Assembly: GCF_003590945.1 (NCBI RefSeq)
Contig: NZ_QYUK01000011.1
Location: 3,008,909-3,072,908, forward strand
DNA from: Oleomonas cavernae
GTDB taxonomy: Bacteria > Pseudomonadota > Alphaproteobacteria > Zavarziniales > Zavarziniaceae
Reading direction: 5' to 3'
DNA: 64,000 nucleotides
The notes beneath the pieces were generated by a model. The model was not told where the DNA came from. It worked only from the letters and a program-made list of their open reading frames with translations, and ran no database searches. Both the position numbers and the translations under genes were made by a program. Below are positions 34,565-42,964 of this stretch, piece after piece. Each line of letters opens with the position of its first letter. Positions within the stretch are counted from its first letter, which is position 1.

Positions 34565-35332
34565 ATGGACGGTGCGACGCTGACGGTGGACGATGTCCAC
34601 AAGCGATTCGGCAACCTTGAAGTCCTCAAAGGCATATCGCTGGCCGCCCGCAAGGGCGATGTAATCTCCCTGATTGGCGCTTCCGGCTCGGGCAAGAGCA
34701 CCTTCCTGCGCTGCATCAATCTCCTCGAAACACCAGATTCGGGGGAAATTTGCGTTGAAGGTGAATTAATCGCGATGAAGCGCGATCGCCACGGCCGCAA
34801 CCATCCCGTCGATCATCACCAGGTCGACCGCATCCGCGCCAAGCTCGGCATGGTGTTCCAAAGCTTCAACCTGTGGTCCCACATGACCGTGCTGCAGAAC
34901 GTGATCGAGGCGCCGATCCATGTCCTGGGCAAATCGCGCACGCAAGCCGTCGCCGAGGCGGAGGCCCTGCTCGCCAAGGTCGGCCTGGCCGAGCGGCGCA
35001 ACTATTATCCGGCACACCTGTCCGGCGGCCAGCAGCAGCGGGTCGCCATCGCCCGGGCCCTGGCCATGAACCCCGCCGTCATGCTGTTCGACGAGCCGAC
35101 CTCCGCCCTCGACCCCGAACTGGTGGGCGAGGTGCTGAAGGTGATGCGCGACCTGGCCGACGAGGGCCGCACCATGCTGGTGGTCACCCACGAGATGGCC
35201 TTTGCCCGCGATGTATCCTCTCACGTCATGTTCCTGCACCAGGGCAAGGTCGAGGAGGAGGGGCCGCCGTCGGCGGTGTTCAAGAGCCCTGCCTCGGAAC
35301 GCTGCCGCCAATTCCTGGCCAAGCACCTCTAG
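34565..35332 (+). CDS. amino-acid-type ABC transporter ATP-binding protein
   Basis: The 255-residue ATPase of a polar amino acid/opine-type ABC importer (HisP/GlnQ/OccP branch). Walker A is IGASGSGKST, the Q-loop is MVFQSFNLW, the signature is LSGGQQQR, Walker B is AVMLFDEPTSALDP and the switch His is VVTHEM. An insertion KRDRHGRNHPVDHHQVDRIRAKLG after the first strand group is characteristic of the HisP/OccP group. It leads an operon with two permease genes 20 to 30 bases apart. No periplasmic binding protein gene is nearby, so the receptor must be encoded elsewhere. The substrate is probably a basic amino acid or an opine, by family only. Confidence 0.92.
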   Translation: MDGATLTVDDVHKRFGNLEVLKGISLAARKGDVISLIGASGSGKSTFLRCINLLETPDSGEICVEGELIAMKRDRHGRNHPVDHHQVDRIRAKLGMVFQSFNLWSHMTVLQNVIEAPIHVLGKSRTQAVAEAEALLAKVGLAERRNYYPAHLSGGQQQRVAIARALAMNPAVMLFDEPTSALDPELVGEVLKVMRDLADEGRTMLVVTHEMAFARDVSSHVMFLHQGKVEEEGPPSAVFKSPASERCRQFLAKHL

Positions 35333-35353
35333 GCCGGATCGGATCACCCCCGC

Positions 35354-36415
35354 GTGCCAGCCCCTCCCGCGCCCGCCGCCGATCCCGCCAGCCTCGCCCC
35401 GGTGACGGCCGGTTTCGGCGATGTGATCGGCTGGCTCGCCGCCGGCGTCATCGGCCTGTTCAAGCTGATCGGCCTCGCGTTCGACGGCCTGGCCTGGCTG
35501 GTCGGCTGGATCTGGTGGCCCGTCGGACAGGTGCTGGGCTTCGTCATCGATGTGCTGGGCGATCTCTTCGCCGTGGTCGGCAGCGCCATCTATGCCTGGA
35601 TCGCGCAGGTGGCGCCCGGCACGCTGCGCTACGTCGACCTGCTCAGCTTCGGGCCCACCGGCTGGGGTGACGACCTGTGGACCGGCACCAAGCTGACCCT
35701 GCACCTGGCGGTGGTCTCGCTCGGCGTCGGGCTGATCATTGGCCTGCTGGGGGCCGGGGCCAAGCTGGCGCCGAACAAATGGCTGAACCGGCTGGGCGAT
35801 GCCTACACCACGGTGATCCGCGGCATCCCCGAACTCCTGACCCTGCTGCTGATCTACTACGGCCTGCAATTCGGCCTGCAGGGCGCGCTTGCCCTGCTCG
35901 ACACGCCCGCCCTGTGCGCCGCCCTCGACCTGGGCGCCAAGCTCGACAGCCTGGGGCTGGAAGCGGCCAATGCCTCGATCTGCACCGACGAGCCGGTCGA
36001 GGTCAGCGGCTTTGCCGCCGGCGTGATTGCGCTGAGCCTGGTCTTCGGCGCCTTCGCGACCGAGGTTTTCCGCGGCGCCATCCTGTCGGTCCCCGGCGGC
36101 CAGCTCGAAGCCGCCCGCGCCATCGGCATGTCGCGCGCCCTGGTGATCCGGCGCATCCTGCTGCCGCAGGTCTGGCGCTTTGCCCTGCCGGGCCTGGGCA
36201 ATCTGTGGCTGGTGCTGATCAAGGATACCTCCCTGATCTCGGTCATCGCCTTCGACGAATTGATGCGCAAGACCTTCATCGCCGTCGGCGTGGTCAAGGA
36301 ACCCTTCCTGTTCTTCGGGGTCGCCTGCCTAGTCTATCTCGCCATCACCGGCGTCTCGATGATCGCCTTCAACCGTGTCGAGCGCTGGGCCTCGCGCGGC
36401 GTGCGCCGGGTCTGA
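35354..36415 (+). CDS. amino-acid ABC transporter permease (HisQ-like) with long N-terminal extension
   Basis: A 353-residue membrane subunit. The C-terminal two thirds is a standard HisQ-type permease: the TKLTLHLAVVSLGVGLIIGL first helix, then IRGIPELLTLLLIYYGLQF and the EAA loop (EAARAIGMSRALVIRRILLPQVWRFALPGLGNLWL). The first 100 residues are an extra hydrophobic region (DVIGWLAAGVIGLFKLIGLAFDGLAWLVGWIWW, and others) not found in standard HisQ. A GTG at 35354 starts it, 21 bases after the ATPase stop. With the next gene it makes a heterodimeric channel. The extension recurs in shorter form in the partner. Confidence 0.9.
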   Translation: MPAPPAPAADPASLAPVTAGFGDVIGWLAAGVIGLFKLIGLAFDGLAWLVGWIWWPVGQVLGFVIDVLGDLFAVVGSAIYAWIAQVAPGTLRYVDLLSFGPTGWGDDLWTGTKLTLHLAVVSLGVGLIIGLLGAGAKLAPNKWLNRLGDAYTTVIRGIPELLTLLLIYYGLQFGLQGALALLDTPALCAALDLGAKLDSLGLEAANASICTDEPVEVSGFAAGVIALSLVFGAFATEVFRGAILSVPGGQLEAARAIGMSRALVIRRILLPQVWRFALPGLGNLWLVLIKDTSLISVIAFDELMRKTFIAVGVVKEPFLFFGVACLVYLAITGVSMIAFNRVERWASRGVRRV

Positions 36416-36424
36416 GGGGCGACG

Positions 36425-37366
36425 ATGGATCCCGCCAACACCGCACCCGCGACCCCCGACGCCCTGGTACCGCCCGAGGGCGGCGGCTTCTGGCAGGGGC
36501 TGGGCGACGCCGTCGGCTTTGCCTTAAGCTGGCTGCTGTGGGGCCTGGGCGAGGTCATCGGCTGGGTGGTCCATCTGTTCGGCCTGGTCAAGATGGGCCT
36601 GCGCGAAGTGTGGCTGCTGCTGGGCGACATTTTTTCGTTCGCCCTGGACCCGGCCGGCGCCTTCATCACCGAGCATCTGCCGGTGCTCGGCCGCTATGGC
36701 CCGCGCCTGCTCGACGGCCTGTGGCTGACCTTCGAGATCACCTTCATCTCGCTGCTGGTGGGCGGCATCCTGGCCATCCCCATCGCCCTTGCCCGGCTGT
36801 CGAAGAACAGTTTCCTGAGCGCCTGGGCGACGTCCTACATCTTCTTCTTCCGGGGCACGCCGCTGCTGGCCCAGATCTATCTGATCTACTACGGCTCGGG
36901 CCAGTTCCGGCCGTTCTTCGAGGACATGGGCCTGTGGGGGGTCTTCCGCGAGGCCTACTGGTGCGCGCTGATCGCCTTCAGCCTGAACACCGCCGCCTAT
37001 ACCGCCGAGATCCTGCGCGGCGGCATCGAGGCGATCCCGCCGGGCGAGATCGAGGCGGCCCGCTCGCTGGGCATGGGCCGGGTGCTGATGCTGCGCCGGG
37101 TGATCCTGCCCGGGGCCTATCGCTTCGCCCTGCCCGCCTATGGCAACGAGATCATCCTGATGATCAAGAGCAGCGCCATCGCCTCGATCATCACCATCTT
37201 CGAACTGATGGGCCAGACCAAGCGCGCCTTTGCCCAGTCCTTCTCGTTCTCGGTCTACCTCTACGCCGCGATCCTGTACTTCGTCATCACCTGGCTGCTG
37301 ACCCGGGGCTGGAAGCGGCTTGAGGACTGGCTCAATCCCCAGCGCCGGCCCCCGGTCCACAACTGA
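36425..37366 (+). CDS. amino-acid ABC transporter permease (HisM-like) with N-terminal extension
   Basis: A 313-residue membrane subunit, the partner of the preceding permease. After about 85 extra residues (ALSWLLWGLGEVIGWVVHLFGLVKM and so on) the core begins at LLDGLWLTFEITFISLLVGGILAIPIALARL, with SYIFFFRGTPLLAQIYLIYYG and the EAA loop EAARSLGMGRVLMLRRVILPGAYRFALPAYGNEIILM. Nine bases separate it from the previous gene. The core matches HisM-type permeases. The extended N-terminus of both subunits is the odd feature. It convergently meets the CYTH-CHAD gene three bases later. Confidence 0.9.
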   Translation: MDPANTAPATPDALVPPEGGGFWQGLGDAVGFALSWLLWGLGEVIGWVVHLFGLVKMGLREVWLLLGDIFSFALDPAGAFITEHLPVLGRYGPRLLDGLWLTFEITFISLLVGGILAIPIALARLSKNSFLSAWATSYIFFFRGTPLLAQIYLIYYGSGQFRPFFEDMGLWGVFREAYWCALIAFSLNTAAYTAEILRGGIEAIPPGEIEAARSLGMGRVLMLRRVILPGAYRFALPAYGNEIILMIKSSAIASIITIFELMGQTKRAFAQSFSFSVYLYAAILYFVITWLLTRGWKRLEDWLNPQRRPPVHN

Positions 37367-37369
37367 GGC

Positions 37370-38902
37370 TCATTCCCGCCAGAACGGCTCCTGGGCCAGC
37401 ACCGCGGCCCATTGCTCGCGCAGCTTTGCCCGCTTGCGATCGAGCGACGCGCCATGGAAGCCGGCCAGCACGCCCTCGGCATAGGCCCGGCCCGCATCGG
37501 CCCGGCCCAGGCTGCCGATCAGGCGGTGGGCGACCGTCAGATCGTTCAGATTGCCCAGGAAATCCTGCAGGCCCGCCAGCCCCTCGTGGAAATGCTTCAC
37601 TTCCCGCCCGTCGAACAGCGAACCGAAGAATTCCAAAGCGTAGCGCAGGCGCTTGATCTCGATCCGCAGGCCGTGCAGCGCCTCGGCATCCAGGCGCATG
37701 ATATGCCTGCCCTTCTGGCGCACCCGCTTGAAATGGGCGTCCAGCATGCCGGCGGCGAAGGTCTCGACCGGGCCGTCCAGGATCTCGCCCTTGCCCCCGG
37801 CCTGCCAGCCGCGGCCGGCGGCGAAGCGCCCCAGGGTCAAGGCCAGCCTCGTGTGCCGCGGCTCCTCGATCGCCGCGCGGGCAACGCCATAGCCCAGGCC
37901 CTGCTCGCTGCGGGCAAGCTCGAGGATGCGCTCGAACCGACCATCGGGGCCCAGGGCCTCGAACACCGGCCCGGCGACATCGCCGATGAAGACATCCCAG
38001 TCGCGGGCCGGGCCCAGGCTGCCGGCCAGCCATTTGACCTCGTTCGACAGCATCGTCGCCGGCTCGGGCCCCAGCACCCGGCGGAACAGGCGGAACGCCG
38101 AGCGCAGCCGGCGCAGGGCCACCCGCATCTGGTGCACGCCCTCGGCATCGCTGCCATCCAGCACTGCCTCGACATTGGCCAGCCACTGGCCGACGCAATC
38201 CTGGACGATGCGGGCGAAGGCATCGGACACCGACTGCCCACGGCCGAGCGCCAGCTTGGGCGCCTTCACCGCCGGCGGCGGCTCGGCGGCGGCCAGGCGG
38301 GCACCGCGTTCGCCCTTGGCCTCGACGATGATCCGCGCCGGAACCTGCTCGGTCACGGCCAGCGCCAGGTCGAACAGGGCCGCCGCCGAGCCGGACTTCA
38401 GCTCGAACTCCAGTTCCGAGATCGGCGCCTCGGCGCCGCCGGCGGCACGGATCGTGCCCTCGTCGATGGCAATCTCGACCACCCCATCGTCGCCCAGCGG
38501 CATCAGCCGCACGCTGCGGCGGAAATCGGTGACGAAGACCGGCTCGATCCCGGCCGCCGTCAGCTTTTCGAGGTCGAGCAGGCTGTCGACCGTGCCCGGC
38601 ACGAAGGCCGCGAAATTGGGCGTCGTATCGGCACTTTCGACTTCCCATTCCCGCCGGGTCGCCAGCCCCGCGAGGCTTTCAACCGGCAGCTTGATGCAAT
38701 GAAGGCGGCGGTCGCCATCCTCCCGCACCCGCAAGGTGATGCGCGAGGCCGCCAGGATGCGGTCCGGCGTATCGAAATAGGTGGTCTTGAGGTGCTTGGT
38801 CGCCGCCGGCACCAGGCCGCCGCGAAACAGCAGGCCCAGGCGCCGCAGGCGCGGCAGATCCTCGGCGGCGATGCCCAGCTTCAATTCGACTTCCGCGCCC
38901 AT
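37370..38902 (-). CDS. CYTH and CHAD domain-containing protein
   Basis: A 510-residue two-domain protein. The N-terminal CYTH domain starts MGAEVELKLGI, with the ExExK motif that binds triphosphate or polyphosphate, then TYFDTPDRILAASRITLRVREDGD. The C-terminal CHAD domain (from about residue 225) has the basic helices GVHQMRVALRRLRSAFRLFRRVL and LDAEALHGLRIEIKRLRYALEFFGS, with conserved His and Arg/Lys residues expected to contact polyphosphate. The ATG at 38902 overlaps the stop of the upstream sixA gene by one base (TGATG). The domains suggest triphosphatase activity or polyphosphate-granule association. Which of the two is not proven here. Confidence 0.9.
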   Translation of the reverse strand: MGAEVELKLGIAAEDLPRLRRLGLLFRGGLVPAATKHLKTTYFDTPDRILAASRITLRVREDGDRRLHCIKLPVESLAGLATRREWEVESADTTPNFAAFVPGTVDSLLDLEKLTAAGIEPVFVTDFRRSVRLMPLGDDGVVEIAIDEGTIRAAGGAEAPISELEFELKSGSAAALFDLALAVTEQVPARIIVEAKGERGARLAAAEPPPAVKAPKLALGRGQSVSDAFARIVQDCVGQWLANVEAVLDGSDAEGVHQMRVALRRLRSAFRLFRRVLGPEPATMLSNEVKWLAGSLGPARDWDVFIGDVAGPVFEALGPDGRFERILELARSEQGLGYGVARAAIEEPRHTRLALTLGRFAAGRGWQAGGKGEILDGPVETFAAGMLDAHFKRVRQKGRHIMRLDAEALHGLRIEIKRLRYALEFFGSLFDGREVKHFHEGLAGLQDFLGNLNDLTVAHRLIGSLGRADAGRAYAEGVLAGFHGASLDRKRAKLREQWAAVLAQEPFWRE

Positions 38903-39417
38903 CACACCAGATCCCTCGGCACGACAAACAATTCCAGGCTGCCGCTCCTGCGCTTGAGATCGCGCCAGCGCGTGCCGGGCAGGCGGATCACGGCCAGACC
39001 CCCGGTGGGGAACTTGGCGGCGAGCTTGTCTTCGAGCGCCGTCGCCTTGGGCGCGATCAGCGTCGTCGCCAGGTCTTCCAGCCCGGGGTTGTGGCCGATC
39101 AGCATGACGCTGGCGGCGTCCTCGCCCACCTTGCGCAAGCGGTCGAACAGCACGTCGGCGGCGGCAAGATAGAGGTCCGGCTCGATCAGGGCGGGATGGT
39201 CGTCGCCCAGCACCGCCTGCACCAGGGTCAGGGTTTCGCGCGTGCGCTTGGCGCTGGAGCACAGGATCAGGTCGGGGATCAGCCCCTCCTGCTGCAGGAA
39301 GCGGCCGACCAGCGCAGCCGCGCGCTCGCCGCGCTGATTCAGCGGCCGGTCGTGATCATCGCGAGAAGTATCGTCCCAACTCGACTTGGCATGGCGCAGC
39401 AGAAAGATCGTTTTCAT
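38902..39417 (-). CDS. sixA: SixA-type phosphohistidine phosphatase
   Basis: A 171-residue histidine phosphatase. MKTIFLLRHAKSSWDD carries the RHxK catalytic motif with nucleophile His9, and the second catalytic His appears in MLIGHNPGLEDLATTL. These are the SixA signature, and the short length fits. The ATG at 39417 is favoured over a start at 39474, which would add 19 residues with no family match. It overlaps the CYTH-CHAD gene by one base, so they are coupled. SixA proteins remove phosphate from histidine in phosphorelay or PTS proteins; the target here is unknown. Confidence 0.9.
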   Translation of the reverse strand: MKTIFLLRHAKSSWDDTSRDDHDRPLNQRGERAAALVGRFLQQEGLIPDLILCSSAKRTRETLTLVQAVLGDDHPALIEPDLYLAAADVLFDRLRKVGEDAASVMLIGHNPGLEDLATTLIAPKATALEDKLAAKFPTGGLAVIRLPGTRWRDLKRRSGSLELFVVPRDLV

Positions 39418-39510
39418 CAATATCCAGTCCCGAGCGGAGTCGGCAGCGCTAGACAATACAGGGCGGACATCCATTGGCCAGTGGCCAGCATGCGGCGCCT
39501 TGACTCAGGT

Positions 39511-39535
39511 TATAACACGTTATTTGTGTTCTATA
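39511..39535. promoter_or_regulatory. inverted repeat upstream of peroxiredoxin gene
   Basis: TATAACAC (39511-39518) faces GTGTTCTATA (39526-39535) with a seven-base spacer and one mismatch, in the AT-rich gap about 95 bases upstream of the peroxiredoxin ATG. It overlaps plausible promoter bases. A redox-sensing repressor or activator could bind here, but the motif matches no consensus I can name. Confidence 0.45.
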
Positions 39536-39630
39536 TTTTCGCCATTGAAATTCCACTTGTGAATAATGCGCGTTGGGTGGAGGGTGTCGGCTATCAAGGC
39601 AGCACCCTAATGGCACAAGGAGGCATTCCG

Positions 39631-40269
39631 ATGACTCTCAGATTGGGCGACATCGTCCCCGACTTCACCCAGGAATCGACCGCCGGGCCGATCCATTTCT
39701 ACGACTGGCTGGGCTCGAGCTGGGGTGTCCTGTTTTCGCATCCCAAGGATTTCACGCCGGTCTGCACCACCGAGCTGGGCTATACCGCCAAGCTGAAGCC
39801 CGAATTCGACAAGCGCAACGTGAAAGTCCTGGCGCTGAGCGTCGATCCGCTCGACAGCCACACCCGCTGGGTCGGCGACATCGAGGAAACCCAGGGCACC
39901 AAGCTCAACTATCCGATCCTGGCCGACAGCGACCGCAAGGTCGCCGACCTCTACGACATGATCCATCCCAACGCCAACGACACCTTCACGGTGCGTTCGG
40001 TGTTCGTCATCGATCCCAACAAGAAGCTGCGCCTCACCCTGACCTATCCGGCCTCCACGGGGCGCAATTTCGACGAGATCCTGCGGGTGATCGACTCGCT
40101 GCAACTCACCGACGGCTATTCGGTGGCGACGCCGGTGAACTGGCAGCACGGCGACGATGTCGTCATCGTTCCCGCCCTGCAGGACCCCGACGTGATCAAG
40201 CAGAAGTTCCCCAAAGGTTACAAGGCGCTGAAACCCTACCTGCGGATGACGCCGCAGCCCAACCTGTAG
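39631..40269 (+). CDS. 1-Cys peroxiredoxin (Prx6 family)
   Basis: A 212-residue peroxiredoxin that reduces hydrogen peroxide and organic hydroperoxides. The peroxidatic Cys45 is in DFTPVCTTELG, followed by the Prx6 landmarks RWVGDIEETQGTKLNYPILAD, the conserved Arg in VRSVFVIDP and the C-terminal block NWQHGDDVVIVPALQDPD. No resolving cysteine is seen, so it is the 1-Cys type, recycled by glutathione or another thiol. AAGGAGG seven bases before the ATG at 39631 settles the start; an in-frame ATG 21 bases upstream lies on the far side of it. It stands alone with its own AT-rich promoter region. Confidence 0.94.
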   Translation: MTLRLGDIVPDFTQESTAGPIHFYDWLGSSWGVLFSHPKDFTPVCTTELGYTAKLKPEFDKRNVKVLALSVDPLDSHTRWVGDIEETQGTKLNYPILADSDRKVADLYDMIHPNANDTFTVRSVFVIDPNKKLRLTLTYPASTGRNFDEILRVIDSLQLTDGYSVATPVNWQHGDDVVIVPALQDPDVIKQKFPKGYKALKPYLRMTPQPNL

Positions 40270-40286
40270 GGCCGACACCGTTGTGA

Positions 40287-40410
40287 CTCCCCTCCGCCCG
40301 CTTGCGGGGGGAGGGGCTGGGGGAGGTGGGTTGGGCCGCTTCGAGGTGCCGGTGTTTGCCCCGACAACCTCCTCACCCAACCCTCTCCTCCCGCGGAGGA
40401 GAGGGCTTTG
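40287..40410. repeat. dispersed palindromic intergenic repeat, copy 1
   Basis: An element of about 124 bp with its own hairpins at each end (cccgcttgcggg near 40297, cctcctcccgcggaggag near 40386). A second copy in the opposite orientation is at 62816-62938. It lies between the peroxiredoxin gene and the TerB gene. Confidence 0.85.
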
Positions 40411-40450
40411 CGCGGTGCCGACCAGTTGGTGAACACCGCTCCGGAGGGCC

Positions 40451-40864
40451 TCAGATCGAGCGATAGCGGGCCTGGACGGCGCGTTCGATGGCGACGGCGT
40501 GCAGGCGATCGATCTTCAGGCCGCCGCGCACGATCTGCAGCAGGCGCGCCTCGAACACTTCCAGATGCGAATCCACGGCCGCCAGTTCGCAGGCCAGGGC
40601 ATAGCCGGTGTCGTGGAGTTCGAGCGGCAGGCTCGCCGCGATCATGCGGATCACTTCCTCGAGGCCGTTGGGCGCATGCAGCATGGCGCCGCAGGCACGG
40701 GCCGAATCCGGCAGCTTGTCGGTGTTGTAGCCGCGGAAGACCGGCAGGGTCTTCACGATTTCGCCGATGCTGTGCAACTCGCGGTCGGTCAGGTCGCCAT
40801 CCGCCGCGGCCGTGCAAACCATTACCCAGATCAGCGCGTCCTGGTGGCCGATATGTTCGGTCAT
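40451..40864 (-). CDS. TerB-like tellurite resistance family protein
   Basis: A 137-residue helical protein of the TerB family. Features matching the family are MVCTAAADGDLTDRELHSI near the N-terminus (an acidic calcium- or metal-binding-like loop) and LACELAAVDSHLEVFEARLL, a second similar motif later in the chain. There is no signal peptide. TerB-family proteins have an all-helix fold and are linked to stress and metal responses, but the molecular function is not established, and the name does not imply tellurite resistance. It is monocistronic between the repeat element and the divergent TetR gene. Confidence 0.83.
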   Translation of the reverse strand: MTEHIGHQDALIWVMVCTAAADGDLTDRELHSIGEIVKTLPVFRGYNTDKLPDSARACGAMLHAPNGLEEVIRMIAASLPLELHDTGYALACELAAVDSHLEVFEARLLQIVRGGLKIDRLHAVAIERAVQARYRSI

Positions 40865-40977
40865 GCCAACTCCCCGTCTTCATGCGGCGCAGCAGAAATA
40901 GAGGATCGCCACCCCCGAAACAAGGCATCGCCGGAAAAGTCCTTGTCACCGAATGGTGACTTCGTTACCCTGGCGCC

Positions 40978-41609
40978 ATGGCACCCATCCAGCCCCGCCC
41001 CGCTCTTCCCGGCCCGCGCGACCGCGCGGCAACCCAGGCGCGCCTGGTCGCGGCGGCGGGCAACGTCCTGGCCCGCGACGGCTTTGCCGCCCTGGGCGTC
41101 AACCGCATCGCGGTCGAGGCCGGCTGCGACAAGGTGCTGATCTATCGTTATTTCGGGGGCTGGAAGGGCTGCTGCGCGCCTTCGGCGAAAGCGCCGACTT
41201 CTGGCCCACGGTCGAGGAACTGGCGGGCGGCGATCCGGCCCGTCTGATCGGCCAGCCGCCGGGCGAGGTGCTGGCCGCCGTCCTGGTCAATTTCGCCCGC
41301 GCCCTGCGGCGGCGGCCGCTGACCCTGGAAATCATGGCCTTCGAGACGGTGACCCGCAACGAGTTGACCGTCATCCTGGAGGAGGTGCGCGAGAGCCGCA
41401 CCATGGCCCTGGTCGCCGCCCTGGACCTGGCGGCAGGCCCCGACGACGACCTGCTGGCGGTGACCGCCCTGCTGGCCGCCGGGGTCAGCTACCTGGCGGT
41501 GCGCGCCCGCAAGATCCGCCTGTTCGGCGGCATCGAGATCGCCGGCGAGGCCGCCTGGGTGCGCCTGGAAGCCAGCCTGGCCGCCCTCGCCCGCACCGCA
41601 CTGACCTGA
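40978..41609 (+). CDS. TetR family transcriptional regulator (frameshifted)
   Basis: A TetR-type repressor, 210 residues when repaired. The N-terminal helix-turn-helix is ATQARLVAAAGNVLARDGFAALGVNRIAVEAGCDKVLIYRYFG at residues 18-60, followed by a C-terminal ligand domain. The frame breaks at the GGGGG run at 41155-41159; one extra G continues as GLEGLLRAFGESADFWPTVEELAGGDPARL. The gene is 17 bases upstream of an Acg-type nitroreductase gene on the same strand, which it may regulate. The ligand is unknown. The single-base break sits in a homopolymer and fits the pattern seen in other genes of this window. Confidence 0.85.
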
Positions 41610-41626
41610 CCCGACGGGAGATTTCG

Positions 41627-42811
41627 ATGCCTGCCCCCTTGCACACCCCCAATGTCACCACACGGAGACACATACTGCGCCGGCTGGCCCTGGGCACCGC
41701 CCTGGCCGCGACCGGCGGCCTCGCCTGGCGCGCGGCCGATACCGGTGTCATCGGCCCGCTCTCGCCCGACCCGTGGCAGGCCTGGGCGGAGCTGGAGCTG
41801 CCGGGGCCGCCCGCCCTGCGCATCGCGCGCGCCGGCATCCTGTCGGCCAATGCCCACAACACCCAGCCCTGGCGCTTGCGCGTCGAGGACGAGGCGATCG
41901 ACGTGCTGGTCGACGAGAGCCGCAATATCGGCGACTTCGATCCCTTTCGGCGCGAACAATGGCAAAGCCTGGGCTGCCTGATCGAAACCATGGCGGTCTT
42001 CGCGCCCGAGGTCGGGCGACAGGCCAGCATCACCCTGCTGCCCGACGGGACCGGCCCCCGCGCGGCGCGGCTGGCGCTGATGCCGGCGCCGGCCGCCGCC
42101 AGCGACCTGTCCCGGGCCATCCGCCACCGCCACACCGAGCGCGCACCTTTCGCCGACAAGGCCGTGGCCCCCGAGCAGCTGGCGGCCCTCGCGGCCCTGG
42201 CCGACGATCCCGCCCTGCGCCTGACCCTGATCCCGGCCGATGCCCCGGCCGCCGGCCTGTTCGCCCGCGGCTCGGTCGAGGCGACCCGGGCGATCGTCGC
42301 CGACCCGGACATGAACGGCGCCAGCCACCATTGGATGCGCAATTCGCCGCGTGCCGTCGCCCGCCATCGCGACGGCATTTCGGTTGCCACCGCGGGGCTC
42401 TCGCCCGTGATGACCACCATCGCCCAGCTCCTGCCCGAGCCGAGCCCCGAGATGATCGGCGACTATTGGGTCGGGGGAACCGAGCAGGCGGTCGCCGCCT
42501 CGGCCGCCTTCGGCCTGATCCAGGTGCGCGACCTCGACGACCGGCGCGGCCAGTTGGCGGTCGGCCGCCTGTGGCAGCGCCTGCACCTGACCCTGACCGT
42601 CGCCGGCCTGGCCGCCCAGCCCTTGAACCAGATGGCCGAAATGGTCGACCGCGACCGCGCCACCAAGCAGTCCCGAGGCTGGGCGGAAAAGCTCGGCGCG
42701 ATCGGCGGCGATCCCGCCTGGCACCCCACCTTCCTGTTCCGCCTGGGCCACCCGGCCCGCACCGCCCCGGCCAGCGCCCGCCGGCCGCTGGAGATGGTAC
42801 TGGTTACCTAG
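41627..42811 (+). CDS. Acg-type nitroreductase family protein with Tat signal
   Basis: A 394-residue member of the Acg branch of the nitroreductase superfamily. A twin-arginine signal (TRRHILRRLALGTALAATGGLAW) is followed by the flavin-site block ILSANAHNTQPWRL, typical of Acg proteins, and the duplicated nitroreductase core (SDLSRAIRHRHTERAPFADKAV, later GGTEQAVAASAAFGLIQV). Several Acg proteins have a disrupted active site and may store or bind flavin rather than reduce nitro compounds. Tat export would deliver a folded flavoprotein to the periplasm. It lies just after the TetR gene, likely in one operon. Confidence 0.88.
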   Translation: MPAPLHTPNVTTRRHILRRLALGTALAATGGLAWRAADTGVIGPLSPDPWQAWAELELPGPPALRIARAGILSANAHNTQPWRLRVEDEAIDVLVDESRNIGDFDPFRREQWQSLGCLIETMAVFAPEVGRQASITLLPDGTGPRAARLALMPAPAAASDLSRAIRHRHTERAPFADKAVAPEQLAALAALADDPALRLTLIPADAPAAGLFARGSVEATRAIVADPDMNGASHHWMRNSPRAVARHRDGISVATAGLSPVMTTIAQLLPEPSPEMIGDYWVGGTEQAVAASAAFGLIQVRDLDDRRGQLAVGRLWQRLHLTLTVAGLAAQPLNQMAEMVDRDRATKQSRGWAEKLGAIGGDPAWHPTFLFRLGHPARTAPASARRPLEMVLVT

Positions 42812-42835
42812 AACGCTTTTCCATTAAAGGGAAAC

Positions 42836-42932
42836 GCGTCATCCCCGCGCAGGCGGGGATCCACCGCCGGGGCATACTGGAACAGACCCGGCCTGTCACA
42901 GCCGTGGATCCCCGCCTGCGCGGGGATGACGC
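42836..42932. repeat. intergenic inverted repeat (REP-like, 28-bp arms)
   Basis: The 28-bp arm at 42836-42863 (core ATCCCCGCGCAGGCGGGGAT) pairs perfectly with the arm at 42905-42932 across a 41-bp spacer. The same type of GTCATCCCCGC palindrome is known to be common between genes in many proteobacteria. It separates the nitroreductase gene from the convergent helicase gene and could act as a transcription barrier. Confidence 0.9.
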
Positions 42933-42964
42933 AATGATTTCGGAAAACTGATCCAGGCGTGGCA

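Noticed and set aside
37370-39262. 630-residue version of the CYTH-CHAD protein
   Set aside because: The additional N-terminal part is shadow sequence over sixA; the domain begins at the ATG at 38902.
42836-42932. Palindromes considered as a CRISPR array
   Set aside because: Only one inverted pair without regular direct repeats or spacers, and no cas genes.
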